DNA of 64,000 bases from the NCBI GenBank assembly GCA_028278645.1, contig JANQDZ010000047.1:1-64000 (forward strand), in the 5' to 3' direction. The notes under the pieces are model-generated. The model searched no databases. It was not told the DNA's origin and saw only the letters and a program-made list of their open reading frames with translations. Position numbers and translations under genes: made by a program. Origin of the DNA: Longimicrobiales bacterium. Lineage in GTDB: Bacteria; Gemmatimonadota; Gemmatimonadetes; Longimicrobiales; Gaopeijiaceae. Below, piece after piece: positions 34,823 through 43,575 of this stretch. Each line of letters starts with the position of its first letter. Positions within the stretch are counted from its first letter, which is position 1.

Positions 34823-36001
34823 ATGGCGTTCGGCGTGAAAGATGAAGGCCGGCAGGATCGGAGCATCGTCGGGGCCGTGACGAAGGAGACCTGGGTCGCC
34901 CTGGTGCTCCTGGTGGGCATCTTCGCGGTGTTCACCTGGAAGATGGGCCTGGCCTTCACGTTCAAGACGGCCATGGGAACGGCCCATGACCTCATCTTGA
35001 ACACGGTCCTCTTCCTGATGGGAGTGATCGTTTTGGCCGGAGCCTTCACGGCGCTCATTTCCGAATTCGGCGTGGTGAGCCTGGCCAACCGGGCCCTGTC
35101 TCCCCTCATGAAGCCTCTCTTTGGCCTCCCTGGGGCGGCATCTATCGGAGTGGTGGCCACCTATCTCTCGGACAACCCGGCCATCATGCCCCTAGGCGTG
35201 GACAAAGGCTTCCTCAAGTACTTCCGGAAGTGGCAGGTCACGACGCTGGTGAACCTGGGTGCGGTATTCGGCATGGGGCTCATCGTGACGACGTTCATGC
35301 TGGCCCAGTCGTCTGCGGATCAGTCGTTGGGAAGAGCGGTCCTCCTGGGGAACATCGGCGCCATCATGGGAGGCATCGTCAGCGTCCGCTTCATGGGGGT
35401 CTTCGGAAGACGGAAGTACGGGAAAGAACAGGAGGTTCTCACGGAGGGCGACGAGGGTTACGACCTCCTACGTTTCCGCGAGGTCCGAAAGGGGACGGTC
35501 CCTGAGAGAGCCCTCCAAGCCCTCCTGGACGGAGGGACCCACGGGGTGAAGACCGGGCTGGACATTATGCCCGGCATCATCATCGTCTGCACCGCGGTCA
35601 TGATGCTGGCATTCGGGCCTGGCGATGCCGGCTATACCGGGGATGCCTACCAAGGAATCGCCTTCTTTCCGTGGGTTGGGGAGAAGCTGTCGTTCATCAT
35701 CGAGCCCCTGTTCGGGTTCACGAACCCCGAAGCCATCGCGTTCCCGGTGACATCCCTGGGGTCCGTGGGCGCCGCCATCGCCATGGTGCCACAATTCCTG
35801 GAAGCAGGGATCATCGGGGTGAAGGGGATCTGTGTCTTCACAGCCATCGGCATCTGCAACGCAGGGTTCCTGAGCGTGCACGTGGGGATGATGGACGGCT
35901 TGCAGGAGCGGGACCTGACCAGCATGGCCATCATGACCCACTTCGTCGGCGGCCTCTCGGCAGGCGTGTTCGGGCACGTACTGTTCCTGCTGTTCGGGTG
36001 A
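34823..36001 (+). CDS. Membrane transporter-like protein with nucleoside-recognition domains (CD0519/CD1768 family)
   Basis: A 392-residue polytopic membrane protein with about ten hydrophobic helices. Two Gate/nucleoside-recognition-like regions are seen: LILNTVLFLMGVIVLAGAFT and, in the second half, GLDIMPGIIIVCTAVMM, with YLSDNPAIMPLG and FTNPEAIAFP as polar loop motifs. Some family members are annotated as CD0519/CD1768-type membrane proteins of unknown substrate. It lies 12 bp after the aminopeptidase gene, so it may take up products of the upstream M24 and M1 peptidases. The substrate is not known. Confidence 0.8.
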   Translation: MAFGVKDEGRQDRSIVGAVTKETWVALVLLVGIFAVFTWKMGLAFTFKTAMGTAHDLILNTVLFLMGVIVLAGAFTALISEFGVVSLANRALSPLMKPLFGLPGAASIGVVATYLSDNPAIMPLGVDKGFLKYFRKWQVTTLVNLGAVFGMGLIVTTFMLAQSSADQSLGRAVLLGNIGAIMGGIVSVRFMGVFGRRKYGKEQEVLTEGDEGYDLLRFREVRKGTVPERALQALLDGGTHGVKTGLDIMPGIIIVCTAVMMLAFGPGDAGYTGDAYQGIAFFPWVGEKLSFIIEPLFGFTNPEAIAFPVTSLGSVGAAIAMVPQFLEAGIIGVKGICVFTAIGICNAGFLSVHVGMMDGLQERDLTSMAIMTHFVGGLSAGVFGHVLFLLFG

Positions 36002-36073
36002 GGCACCTTTCGGGCCGATCGCTACGCGTTCCTCAGGGAGATTGTGGTGCTTCCCCGGCCTCGCTGAGCTCCC

Positions 36074-37561
36074 TTACCCTCTGGGATTCCCTAACCACCT
36101 CCCCGGCGCCGCGTCGGCCACCGGCTCCCCGCCGTCCAGGACCAGCACGCCGTTGACGATGACGTAGGGTATTCCGGCGGACCTTTGATCAGGCTCGGCG
36201 TAGGTGGCTCTTTCCCGTACCGTGGCTGGATCGAAGACAGTGATGTCGGCCAGCATCCCTTCCTGAAGTCGGCCTTTCCGGGCCATGACGGGCATGGCTT
36301 TTTCGAGGCGCTGGGCCGGAAGCAGGGAGATCTTCTTGATGCCCTCCATCCAACTCACCACCTGCTGATCCCGGACGTAGCGCCCCAGGAAGCGAGCGAA
36401 AGTGGCGACACTCCTGGGGTGGCCCGTGCCGTCCAACAGCCCGCTCCCGTCCGAGGTGATGATCCCCAACGGGCTCTGGATGCCCATGACGATCTCCTCC
36501 TCGGGGATGAACTCGGTTTGGACGCTCAAGGCGCCCGGCTGGGCCCTAAGCTCGTAGAACCGCTCTTCGGTCAATCGCTCCTGGGTGGCCGCAACGTAGA
36601 CGTCCGTGTAATCGGCCCCGCCGAACCTCGGCTGCCATCCCTCGTCGTAGAGGGCCGACTGGAGGGAGGTCTGGTTCCGGGTCCACACGTGGAAGTCGAA
36701 GCCCACGTCCACTCCCCGTGCTTTGGCGCCCTCGATGAGGGAAATGCTAAGCGGCGCAGAACCCACCGTGCTGGAGATAAGGTGGATCATCTGGAGGGAG
36801 GCACCGGTGGCGGCGGCCATGGAGATCATCTCCATGGTGGCGAGGCTCATGGTGAGGGGGAAGACGTTCCCTTTGTACCGGGCATGGGGCGCCGCCATGA
36901 CGCCGAACTCCCCGGCCACCTCGAACATGGCGAAGGTCTCTTCGTATGAAGCCCCCGGGGAATAGTTGAGGCCGAACCCGATGCCTACTGCCCCGGCTCG
37001 GATGGCCTCCCGGGCGCAATCCTTCATGACCGGGATTTGCTCCGGGGTTGCGGCGTCGTACCGGTCGGTGATCCCCGCCACCTCCCGGCAAACCCGGTGG
37101 TCGATGGTGGCGGCGAAGTTCAAGAGAGGCCTCACCGCCAGGTGCCGCTCCACGTAAGCCTCCACGTCCAAGGGCCCACCGTGGAGACCGATGGCGGAAG
37201 TCACACCGTCGGCGGCTTTGTCTTCGTGGGCTTTTCGCTCGCTACGGATGCTGGAGAGGATGTCGATAAACCCGGGGGCGACGATGTGGCCCGACGCGTC
37301 GATGACCCGACTGCCCTCGATGGGTTCAGCGGTGATGACGGCGATCTCGTCGCCTCGGATTCCCACGTTGGCCACCTGGTCGAACTCGGTCTCCGGATCC
37401 ATGACCCGACCCCCGAAAATGACCAGGTCGTAGGTGCCCCCGCTCTGGCTGACGGCGCCAGTGTCGGTTGCAGGCTCGTTGGGACCGCATCCCACCAAGA
37501 GTGAGACAGCAAGGAAGCCGGAGATGAGGATCGACTGATACGATCGGCTCGAATACGTCAT
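36074..37561 (-). CDS. Lipoprotein amidohydrolase, D-aminoacylase-like, lacking the HxH motif
   Basis: About 495 residues from ATG 37561; a GTG at 37573 overlaps the preceding stop and is an alternative. The leader ends in a lipobox LLVGC. The amidohydrolase fold is clear: VIDASGHIVAPGFIDI at the start of the barrel, ITSDGSG followed by HPRSVATFARFLG, and the C-terminal GRLQEGMLADITVFDP. However, the HxH metal motif that normally follows PGFID is replaced by ILSSIRSE. Relatives such as D-aminoacylases hydrolyse N-acyl-D-amino acids. It is the second gene of an operon with the CocE-type hydrolase. Confidence 0.85.
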   Translation of the reverse strand: MTYSSRSYQSILISGFLAVSLLVGCGPNEPATDTGAVSQSGGTYDLVIFGGRVMDPETEFDQVANVGIRGDEIAVITAEPIEGSRVIDASGHIVAPGFIDILSSIRSERKAHEDKAADGVTSAIGLHGGPLDVEAYVERHLAVRPLLNFAATIDHRVCREVAGITDRYDAATPEQIPVMKDCAREAIRAGAVGIGFGLNYSPGASYEETFAMFEVAGEFGVMAAPHARYKGNVFPLTMSLATMEMISMAAATGASLQMIHLISSTVGSAPLSISLIEGAKARGVDVGFDFHVWTRNQTSLQSALYDEGWQPRFGGADYTDVYVAATQERLTEERFYELRAQPGALSVQTEFIPEEEIVMGIQSPLGIITSDGSGLLDGTGHPRSVATFARFLGRYVRDQQVVSWMEGIKKISLLPAQRLEKAMPVMARKGRLQEGMLADITVFDPATVRERATYAEPDQRSAGIPYVIVNGVLVLDGGEPVADAAPGRWLGNPRG

Positions 37562-37569
37562 GATGCCCT

Positions 37570-39498
37570 TCACCGTGGAATGACAGGAAGCAGAATGTGG
37601 CTGGCCCGGGCCGGGCTCCGCTCCAAGGTCCAGACCGGCGTACCTTCCGCCGGAATCCTTGCGAACGTGTCCGCGTCGGCACCCCCGATGGAGATCCGAA
37701 TCCGGTGTCCCTTCCGAAAGAGGATCGAAGTTGGATGGAGGCCGAAGGTCACCTCCGCCACCTGTCCCGGGACCATGGGTTCGGCGTCGGCTTCCTTGTA
37801 GGAGTGGTAGGGGGCCGCTGTGACGAAAGGAGGCTCTTTCTCGGATACCTTCCGGTGTAGCAGCCTAAGCTGGCCCTCGCCTATGTAGAGCACTTTGCCG
37901 TCCGGCGTCACGTCCTCCAGGTAGACAAACACGGCCCCGTCCTCGTGGGTGGAGCTGAGGTAGAGTGTCACCACGGGGTGGCCCGTGACCTCCAGGTCCC
38001 CATCCAGAGGCGCCGATGTGTATGTCAGGAGACGGGCGTCGGCTTCACCCCGGTCCGGATAAACCACGTCCCCGGCCCCGTTGTTGGTGGCCCACCGGTT
38101 ACGGGTCCCGGTGGTGTGTTCGAAGTCCACCCGGTACTCGTCGGAAGAAGTGCCGGCGCCTGAGGCCTCCGGGGGCACGGGGGAGAACCCACCGTCCTCG
38201 TGGAAGTACCATGGGACCATCTCGGTGTCCGGCAAGGGCCACTCGCTCGTCCGTTTCCAGCCATCCTCTCCCATGGTCTTGTAGACAAGCTCTTTGGTAG
38301 GGCCGCCTTCCGACGCATCGCTCCCGCCCGAAACCCCGGCTGGCGTACCCGCCTCAGCGCCACCCTCTGACGCACCCGACCGATCACCCAGGTAGGCTTT
38401 ATAGAAGCAGATGTCCTCCAGGCGTTGAGCTTCGGTGGGCGGGTCCAGGGTGTATTCGGCCGGATGGAACGGATCGGTGTCCTCTCTAGCGCCGTGGCTC
38501 CATGCCGCAATGACGGCCCGCTGGGGATTGGAGAGGGTCATGAACCGGTGGAGGACACCCTGGGCTGTGCCCGCATCGGTCCAGCTGGCCCAGGAGTAGA
38601 TGGCCGATCCGGACCGCTCTACGTCGTTGGCGTGGGAGTGAATCCCCCACCAGTCCATGGAGAGGCCGTCCCAGAGGGGCATGGCCTCGTCCTTATAGAT
38701 TAAGCCCTTCATGGACTCATACACCGACGGCACGTGCCTCCGGGCCTCCACCGCCGTTGCCAGGATGCTCCCGTCCACGTCTTCGTCTACCGGTTTAACA
38801 CCCACCGGTGGCCCTCCGCCCCGACTCCGGGGGGTGTTCAGGTCCATCTGTTTCACCCGGCCGCCCCAGTTTGAACCCATATAGGCGTTAGGGACGCCGC
38901 CGGGGAAGTAGAGGTCGGTGTAAGGATCGTAGTCCGGGAAGCGAGAGATGCCCGCTTTAATAGCGGGATGGTTCCTTTCGGCGAACCAGTCGTTGGTGTT
39001 GGCTGTGTAAGAGTTGCCCCATCCCCCGATGGTTCCGTCGGACCACGGCTGGTCCACGATCCAGTCCATGACCTCGCTGAAGTCCAGCGTCTCGTCTCGG
39101 GCCCTGTGATGGGGCCAAACTCCGAACGACGCGCCGGTGCCCCGGGAATCGCCCCAGACGACCGCGTAGCCATGGCTGGCAAAGAAACGCTGGAGATCAT
39201 TGGGTCCATCTCCCTCCCATGACCGCCAGTATCGGGTCATGGTGAGGATGGTTGGCACTCGAGCCCCCTCCGGGAGCCCTTCGGGGAGGATTACGTCCAA
39301 GGCGATCCGTACCCCGTCCCGCATGGGCACGTAGAGGGAACGAACCGGGCCAACAGCGTACGGCCCCTCGAACGTCTCTCCGCACGAACCGAACTGGTAT
39401 CCAGCGCCTTCCTGCGGGGGGGCTGCCTCACTGAGAGCGCTGCATCCAACTAAGGCCGGGAAGATCAGGCCGACTGCTGCGAGGACGATTCGCCGCAT
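37570..39498 (-). CDS. CocE/NonD-type serine hydrolase, lipoprotein
   Basis: A 642-residue protein from ATG 39498 (ribosome site AGGAGA). The leader has a lipobox LVGC. The N-terminal domain begins with YVPMRDGVRIALDVILPEG, typical of X-Pro dipeptidyl-peptidase S15/CocE enzymes. The nucleophile Ser lies in GGWGNSYTANTNDW; an acidic residue and the His in AAWSHGAREDTDPFHP would complete the triad. A C-terminal jelly-roll (HPVVTLYLSSTHEDGAVFVYL) is present. An unusual Gly/Ser-rich insert, SEGGAEAGTPAGVSGG, lies near the middle. It probably hydrolyses peptide, ester or amide substrates outside the cytoplasm. Confidence 0.9.
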   Translation of the reverse strand: MRRIVLAAVGLIFPALVGCSALSEAAPPQEGAGYQFGSCGETFEGPYAVGPVRSLYVPMRDGVRIALDVILPEGLPEGARVPTILTMTRYWRSWEGDGPNDLQRFFASHGYAVVWGDSRGTGASFGVWPHHRARDETLDFSEVMDWIVDQPWSDGTIGGWGNSYTANTNDWFAERNHPAIKAGISRFPDYDPYTDLYFPGGVPNAYMGSNWGGRVKQMDLNTPRSRGGGPPVGVKPVDEDVDGSILATAVEARRHVPSVYESMKGLIYKDEAMPLWDGLSMDWWGIHSHANDVERSGSAIYSWASWTDAGTAQGVLHRFMTLSNPQRAVIAAWSHGAREDTDPFHPAEYTLDPPTEAQRLEDICFYKAYLGDRSGASEGGAEAGTPAGVSGGSDASEGGPTKELVYKTMGEDGWKRTSEWPLPDTEMVPWYFHEDGGFSPVPPEASGAGTSSDEYRVDFEHTTGTRNRWATNNGAGDVVYPDRGEADARLLTYTSAPLDGDLEVTGHPVVTLYLSSTHEDGAVFVYLEDVTPDGKVLYIGEGQLRLLHRKVSEKEPPFVTAAPYHSYKEADAEPMVPGQVAEVTFGLHPTSILFRKGHRIRISIGGADADTFARIPAEGTPVWTLERSPARASHILLPVIPR

Positions 39499-39534
39499 GG
39501 AATCATCTCCTGGACGGTTGGTCAGGAATTGGAT

Positions 39535-39639
39535 GGCCACCCGGGGATTCGAACCCCACCGCCTGCTCCGAGACCCCTTTCGAGGTGGGAGTCGAACCCA
39601 CTGTCCCGGCTTTCCAAAGTGCGACCAAGGGAGGTGGCC
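39535..39639 (-). other. tRNA-like region with two T-arm-like stem-loops
   Basis: On the minus strand, GGCCACC (39639-39633) and GGTGGCC (39541-39535) could pair as an acceptor-like stem 105 nt apart. Between them are two T-arm-like hairpins with TTCGA loops: stem GTGGG/CCCAC around 39585-39601 and GGGG/CCCC around 39543-39557. No anticodon arm with correct pairing and no CCA was found, so it is not called as a tRNA. It may be a decayed tRNA or tandem tRNA ends, or an old attachment site. Confidence 0.4.
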
Positions 39640-39778
39640 TGTAGCGGGTTAGACTTTGCGTCGCCCCCGAAGATTAAACCCGGGTCCGCAATCCGCGCCA
39701 ATCCAGGTTTTTCTTTGCACGAAGGGCGGGAGAGCCTATCCTGATTTGATCCAGTCAAAATCCAGTTAGGAGCGAACC

Positions 39779-41485
39779 ATGCGGAAGAGTTCCCGTCGGT
39801 GTATGCGCCCCCTGCCGCTTCTCGGCCTTGTTTGGTTCTTCTCCCTGTCCGAGGCAGAGGCCCAATCAACCCTTCCCCCCGACGTCGCCGAAGCCGTCGA
39901 TGCGATTTTCTCCGACATCGATCCCGGTGGCCCTGGCTGCGCCTTGGGCGTGGTGGCCCAGCAAGGCCTGGCGTACGGGAAGGGCTACGGGATGGCGAAC
40001 CTGGATTACGGGATTCCCATCACGACCAGGTCCAACTTCTACCTGGGTTCGGTGGGCAAGCAGTTCACGGCAGCCGCCGTGGTGCATGCGGTGCGGGAGG
40101 GACTCCTGTCCTTGGACGATCCTATCCAGAGGTGGGTTCCGGAGATTCCCGAATACGAAAACCCCACCACCGTGCGACACCTCATTCACCACATCTCAGG
40201 GATTCGGGACTATCTGAACCTTTGGGGTCTGGCGGGGATTCGCTCTGAAGACGTCAACACCGACGGGGAGATCCTGACCCTGCTGGCCCGACAAAAAGCC
40301 CCGAATTTCCCCGCCGGCGATCGGTATCTGTACAGCAACTCCGGCTACTTCCTCTTAGGGCAGATCGTCGAACGTGCCACCGGAAGGACGCTGCGGCAGT
40401 ACAGCGAAGATGAGATCCTGCACCCCTTGGGCATGACCCGGACCTATGTCCACGACGATCGACTGGAGGTCATGGATCAACGGGTGGTGGGCTACCAAGC
40501 CGCGGGGGAAGGCGGATACCGAATGGCCAACCCCTGGAACTTCGACAAGGTGGGCTCAGGCGGAGTTTTCTCGAGTATCGAGGACTTGGTCCATTGGGAC
40601 CGGAACTACTACACGGAAGAGGTGGGTGGCTCCGGCTTCACGGAGCAACTGAGGGAGCGTGGTGTTCTGAACAGCGGTCAAGCTCTCCCTTATGCCTTCG
40701 GACTCTCACACGGTGGGTACCGGGGCCTCTCCACCATTGGGCATGGTGGATCCCTGGCCGGGTTCCGGGCCGATCTTCTTCGTTTCCCTGAGCAGGAGAC
40801 GACAATCCTGGTACTCTGCAACTTCCCTACGGCCAATCCCGCGGGGCGGGGCCGGCAAGTGGCAGACCTGGTCCTGGCAGGCCATCTGGAACCTCTGCCT
40901 GAAACCGAACCGGAAGAGGACCCAGTCGATCCGGAGGGACCCGTTGAGTTGACACCGGACCAGATGGATGCCTTCGTCGGCCATTGGAGAGCGTCCATGG
41001 GGATCGAAGTGGAGATCCGAAGGGAAGGCGATCGCCTGGTGTTCCTTCAGGACGGTGGTCGAACTCCCCTCAGCATCGTGGCCCGCAACCGTCTACGCTT
41101 GGCGGCGGCAGATATCAACATGACTACCTCCCGGCTGAGAGACGGGAAGTTCATGTTCATGAACGTGGTGCAACGGGGCCAGGAATTCACTGCGGAGCGA
41201 TTCGAACCCGGTGCCGAAGACGCTAGCGCCCAGGACTTCTCGAATGTCGTTGGCGACTTTTACAGCGAAGAGCTGGACGTCACCTATCGCCTCTTCGAAG
41301 GGGACGGCGGGCTCAGGCTGGGAGTCCCCGGGGGCCAAGAGGTGCGCGTAGTCGTCGGGAACAACGACCGGATCCGCGTGCCGTTTGGCACCCTGGTTTT
41401 GGAGCGGAACGGTGACACGGTGGTGGGCTTCACAGTGGACGCCGGCCGTGCGGCGGGGATCCAGTTCGTAAAGGTGAGGGGCTAG
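39779..41485 (+). CDS. Serine hydrolase, class C beta-lactamase/DD-peptidase family
   Basis: A 568-residue protein with a signal peptide (about 1-29). The beta-lactamase fold has its nucleophile Ser91 with Lys94 (LGSVGKQFTAA), Tyr185-Ser-Asn187 (YLYSNSGYFLLG) and the third motif as IGHGGSLAGF, with HGG replacing the classical KTG. The C-terminal 200 residues form extra beta domains of the kind found in this family. Most members are esterases or peptidases rather than beta-lactamases, so antibiotic resistance should not be assumed. It is transcribed from its own region, divergent from the CocE gene. Confidence 0.88.
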   Translation: MRKSSRRCMRPLPLLGLVWFFSLSEAEAQSTLPPDVAEAVDAIFSDIDPGGPGCALGVVAQQGLAYGKGYGMANLDYGIPITTRSNFYLGSVGKQFTAAAVVHAVREGLLSLDDPIQRWVPEIPEYENPTTVRHLIHHISGIRDYLNLWGLAGIRSEDVNTDGEILTLLARQKAPNFPAGDRYLYSNSGYFLLGQIVERATGRTLRQYSEDEILHPLGMTRTYVHDDRLEVMDQRVVGYQAAGEGGYRMANPWNFDKVGSGGVFSSIEDLVHWDRNYYTEEVGGSGFTEQLRERGVLNSGQALPYAFGLSHGGYRGLSTIGHGGSLAGFRADLLRFPEQETTILVLCNFPTANPAGRGRQVADLVLAGHLEPLPETEPEEDPVDPEGPVELTPDQMDAFVGHWRASMGIEVEIRREGDRLVFLQDGGRTPLSIVARNRLRLAAADINMTTSRLRDGKFMFMNVVQRGQEFTAERFEPGAEDASAQDFSNVVGDFYSEELDVTYRLFEGDGGLRLGVPGGQEVRVVVGNNDRIRVPFGTLVLERNGDTVVGFTVDAGRAAGIQFVKVRG

Positions 41486-41542
41486 CGGACCGACGTTCTG
41501 CTCCCGGAATCCCTTAGGGGTAGTTTCTTCGAGAAAAATTTC

Positions 41543-41567
41543 TTGACAGTTAACTGCCGTCCGATGC
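41543..41567 (+). promoter_or_regulatory. Possible promoter with perfect TTGACA -35 box
   Basis: TTGACA at 41543-41548 is followed by GTTAAC and CCGATGC, repeating the arrangement seen at 3098-3126. It lies 54 bp before the start of the monooxygenase-like gene. The -10 element is not obvious. Confidence 0.35.
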
Positions 41568-41601
41568 TTCTTTGATGCTCCTCCAACCAAGGGATTTCCA
41601 C

Positions 41602-41961
41602 ATGGCAACAGGCGTAGCCTGGATGCTGGAGTTGAGCATCCAAGAAGGGAAGGAAGACGCGTTTCCGGCTCTCGTGGAGGAGATGGTAGCTGCCACGCAG
41701 GAGACTGAACCGGGCACCCTGGACTATCAGTGGAGCACCAGCGCCGACGAAACGGTGTGTCACATTTTTGAGCGTTACACCGACTCGGACGCGGTCATGG
41801 CCCACCTGGGGAATTTTGGTGAGAAGTTCGCAGGCCGGTTCATGGAGATCCTGACGCCTACCCGGTTCGTGATCTACGGGTCACCGAGCCAGGAGGTGAA
41901 GGACGCGTTGTCGGCCTTCAACCCCACCTACATGCATTCCGCTGGGGGATTCAGCCGCTAG
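41602..41961 (+). CDS. Antibiotic biosynthesis monooxygenase (ABM) domain protein
   Basis: A 119-residue dimeric ferredoxin-like alpha/beta barrel protein. Its first half reads VAWMLELSIQEGKEDAF, then TEPGTLDYQWS and CHIFERYTDSDAVMAHL, which match the ABM (quinol monooxygenase/heme-oxygenase-like) pattern. ATG 41602 is chosen because AAGGGA lies about ten bases upstream; alternative starts at 41572-41575 exist. Such proteins often act on quinones or aromatic polyketides, but many are of unknown role. It sits just before the predicted selenoprotein gene, separated by 144 bp. Confidence 0.85.
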   Translation: MATGVAWMLELSIQEGKEDAFPALVEEMVAATQETEPGTLDYQWSTSADETVCHIFERYTDSDAVMAHLGNFGEKFAGRFMEILTPTRFVIYGSPSQEVKDALSAFNPTYMHSAGGFSR

Positions 41962-42105
41962 GGGGATCGGCATTTCAGGGAACACCCACTTCCCAAGCCG
42001 GCATTCCCGGAGTGACCCGCTTCGCATGCCAGTGGCGGGGCAGTATCTTTGGGACCGTATGTTCATTCTCTGATAACGGTCCTGATTCACGGCTACGAAC
42101 CTACC

Positions 42106-42453
42106 ATGCCCAATACTCTGGAATGGCGGTATCACCGCCCTGGCTGAACCAGCTGCAAACGCACGCAAGAGTTTCTTGCGCAGAACAACATCGGTGACGG
42201 CAAAGTTCAGAACGCCAAAGACGCCATTGACGCGGACGGCGCTCTGGCCCTCCTGAAGGGGATCAAGGATCTGTACGTGGCCAAGGGGAAGAAGACGGTC
42301 CACTTCAACATGGCCAAGGACCGCCCGGCCGACGAGGAGATTCTGGCCTTGATCATGGGGCGGTCGGGGAAGCTCAGGGCTCCGGCAATTCGGAAGGGAT
42401 CAACCCTGGTGGTGGGGTTTAACCTGGACATCTATTCGGAAGCTCTGGGCTGA
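42106..42453 (+). CDS. Predicted selenoprotein: ArsC/Spx-like thioredoxin-fold protein with UGA-encoded Sec (U-x-x-C)
   Basis: An open frame of 115 codons (ATG 42106, stop 42451-42453) containing one internal TGA at 42145-42147. Read with Sec, the N-terminus is MPNTLEWRYHRPG-U-TSCKRTQEFL, giving a U14-T-S-C17 redox motif in the place of CxxC. The rest matches the ArsC/YffB/Spx-like family: LYVAKGKKTVHF, then GKLRAPAIRKGSTLVVGF and NLDIYSEALG. Downstream of the TGA there is a perfect 7-bp hairpin with a GTT loop (42164-42180), at the distance and with the loop G expected for a bacterial SECIS. No strong ribosome site was seen. A pseudogene or a sequencing error (TGC to TGA) is the alternative. 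Confidence 0.75.
42164..42180 (+). promoter_or_regulatory. Candidate bacterial SECIS hairpin
   Basis: CGCAAGA (42164-42170), loop GTT (42171-42173), TCTTGCG (42174-42180). The stem begins 16 nt after the in-frame TGA and the loop G is the 24th nucleotide after it, within the range known for bacterial SECIS elements, whose small apical loops need an early G followed by U. It would recruit SelB to decode UGA as selenocysteine. Confidence 0.7.
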
Positions 42454-42470
42454 GGAAACCCGGGCGGCCC

Positions 42471-43424
42471 CTATCCCCCTTGGGGCCGCAACTCCTTCCA
42501 CCTCTCGATGAACTTCACGGCCGCGTCCACGTAGACCTCGGTCTCGATGCGACCCTGTTCCAAGGTGGCTTCCCTGGGATCCCGGACGCTCCATACCCCG
42601 GTAGTGGAAAGCTCGGCAGAGGATGTCCCTTTACCCGTCTTTGAGTCTTTCAGGCCCTCCGCTAAAAAGACCTTCAGAGCCGTGGGATCTCCGGCGATTA
42701 CCTCCGGGAGCATGGCTTCCATGTGCTCCGGAAAGGTGAGCTGGGCCGGCACCGCTGCGTCCAGGTCCACCAGGTCCGGCATGAGATAGAGGGCCCGGGA
42801 GGTTTCGCTGACCCCACCGTGCCGGTCGAAAAGGCCGGGATCAGGGATGGCTGCTGTCCTTTCTCTTTCCCTGAATGGCCCGATGGCGGACCCCAGGTCC
42901 ACGGCGATCCCTGCGGTTTCCTGGTTGATGCGATCCACGACGAAGGTGGTTGTTGCCGCGGTCCCTCCGTGGGCGCTCAGGAACAAGAACCGCTTGAATC
43001 CATGGCGCAACAGGCTCTCAGCGGCCTCCACCATGACCTGTTGGATGGTTTCGGAAGACAGTGTCATGGAGCCCGTGAATTCCATGTGGTACGGTGACTG
43101 CCCGAGGAAAAGAACCGGCGCCACAAGCACGTCGGTTTGGGCCGCAATGAGCTTGGCCCGCTCGATGCCGCTGATGATGTCCGTACCCATGGGGAGATGG
43201 AGCCCGTGCTGCTCCACGGCCCCGATGGGGATGATGACCATGTCGGTTCGGGTGAGGAGATCCTCGACCTCGGGCACGGTCATGTGAGGCAGGTAGTTCT
43301 TCACCTTCTCCTGGCCCCAGACAGGGCTGGTTTGAGCTGAAGCGGGGGTCTGAATGCTCAAGGCGCAAAAGATTGCGGCTGCTGAGGCGGTGACAGTTGC
43401 GACGAAGGGGCGAAGGGACTTCAT
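42471..43424 (-). CDS. Creatininase family protein, secreted
   Basis: A 317-residue protein with a signal peptide (about 1-31, ending ASAQT). The creatininase amidohydrolase signature is intact: PIGAVEQHGLHLPMGTD near the N-terminus and FLSAHGG followed by a Thr/Asn-like region. Members include creatininase and mycofactocin or F420-related amide hydrolases, all metal-dependent. Most are cytosolic, so the predicted export is notable. The substrate is unknown. It converges with the predicted selenoprotein gene, only 17 bp apart. Confidence 0.88.
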   Translation of the reverse strand: MKSLRPFVATVTASAAAIFCALSIQTPASAQTSPVWGQEKVKNYLPHMTVPEVEDLLTRTDMVIIPIGAVEQHGLHLPMGTDIISGIERAKLIAAQTDVLVAPVLFLGQSPYHMEFTGSMTLSSETIQQVMVEAAESLLRHGFKRFLFLSAHGGTAATTTFVVDRINQETAGIAVDLGSAIGPFRERERTAAIPDPGLFDRHGGVSETSRALYLMPDLVDLDAAVPAQLTFPEHMEAMLPEVIAGDPTALKVFLAEGLKDSKTGKGTSSAELSTTGVWSVRDPREATLEQGRIETEVYVDAAVKFIERWKELRPQGG

Positions 43425-43575
43425 GGCGGGACCTTCCGCTGGAGAACCGGATTGATGATATCCGACAGCATGAAGGTGGTTGGGTGGAGCCGCAACTGTC
43501 AGGGGTGGGGCCGCCGGACCTTCGGGTCAGTGGCGAAGGGTGGCAACAGCCCGGCGCTCCGGAAGGCACATCTGC

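Noticed and set aside
39522-39869. Minus-strand frame of 115 codons
   Set aside because: Its sequence is explained by the T-arm-like hairpins and looks like the spurious proteins often predicted over tRNA ends.
39779-41485. Calling the serine hydrolase a beta-lactamase resistance gene
   Set aside because: The HGG motif and long C-terminal extension fit esterase/peptidase relatives, so resistance cannot be claimed.
42012-42197. Plus-strand frame of 61 codons overlapping the selenoprotein start
   Set aside because: It ignores the conserved thioredoxin-fold frame, runs out soon after the TGA region and has no matching family.
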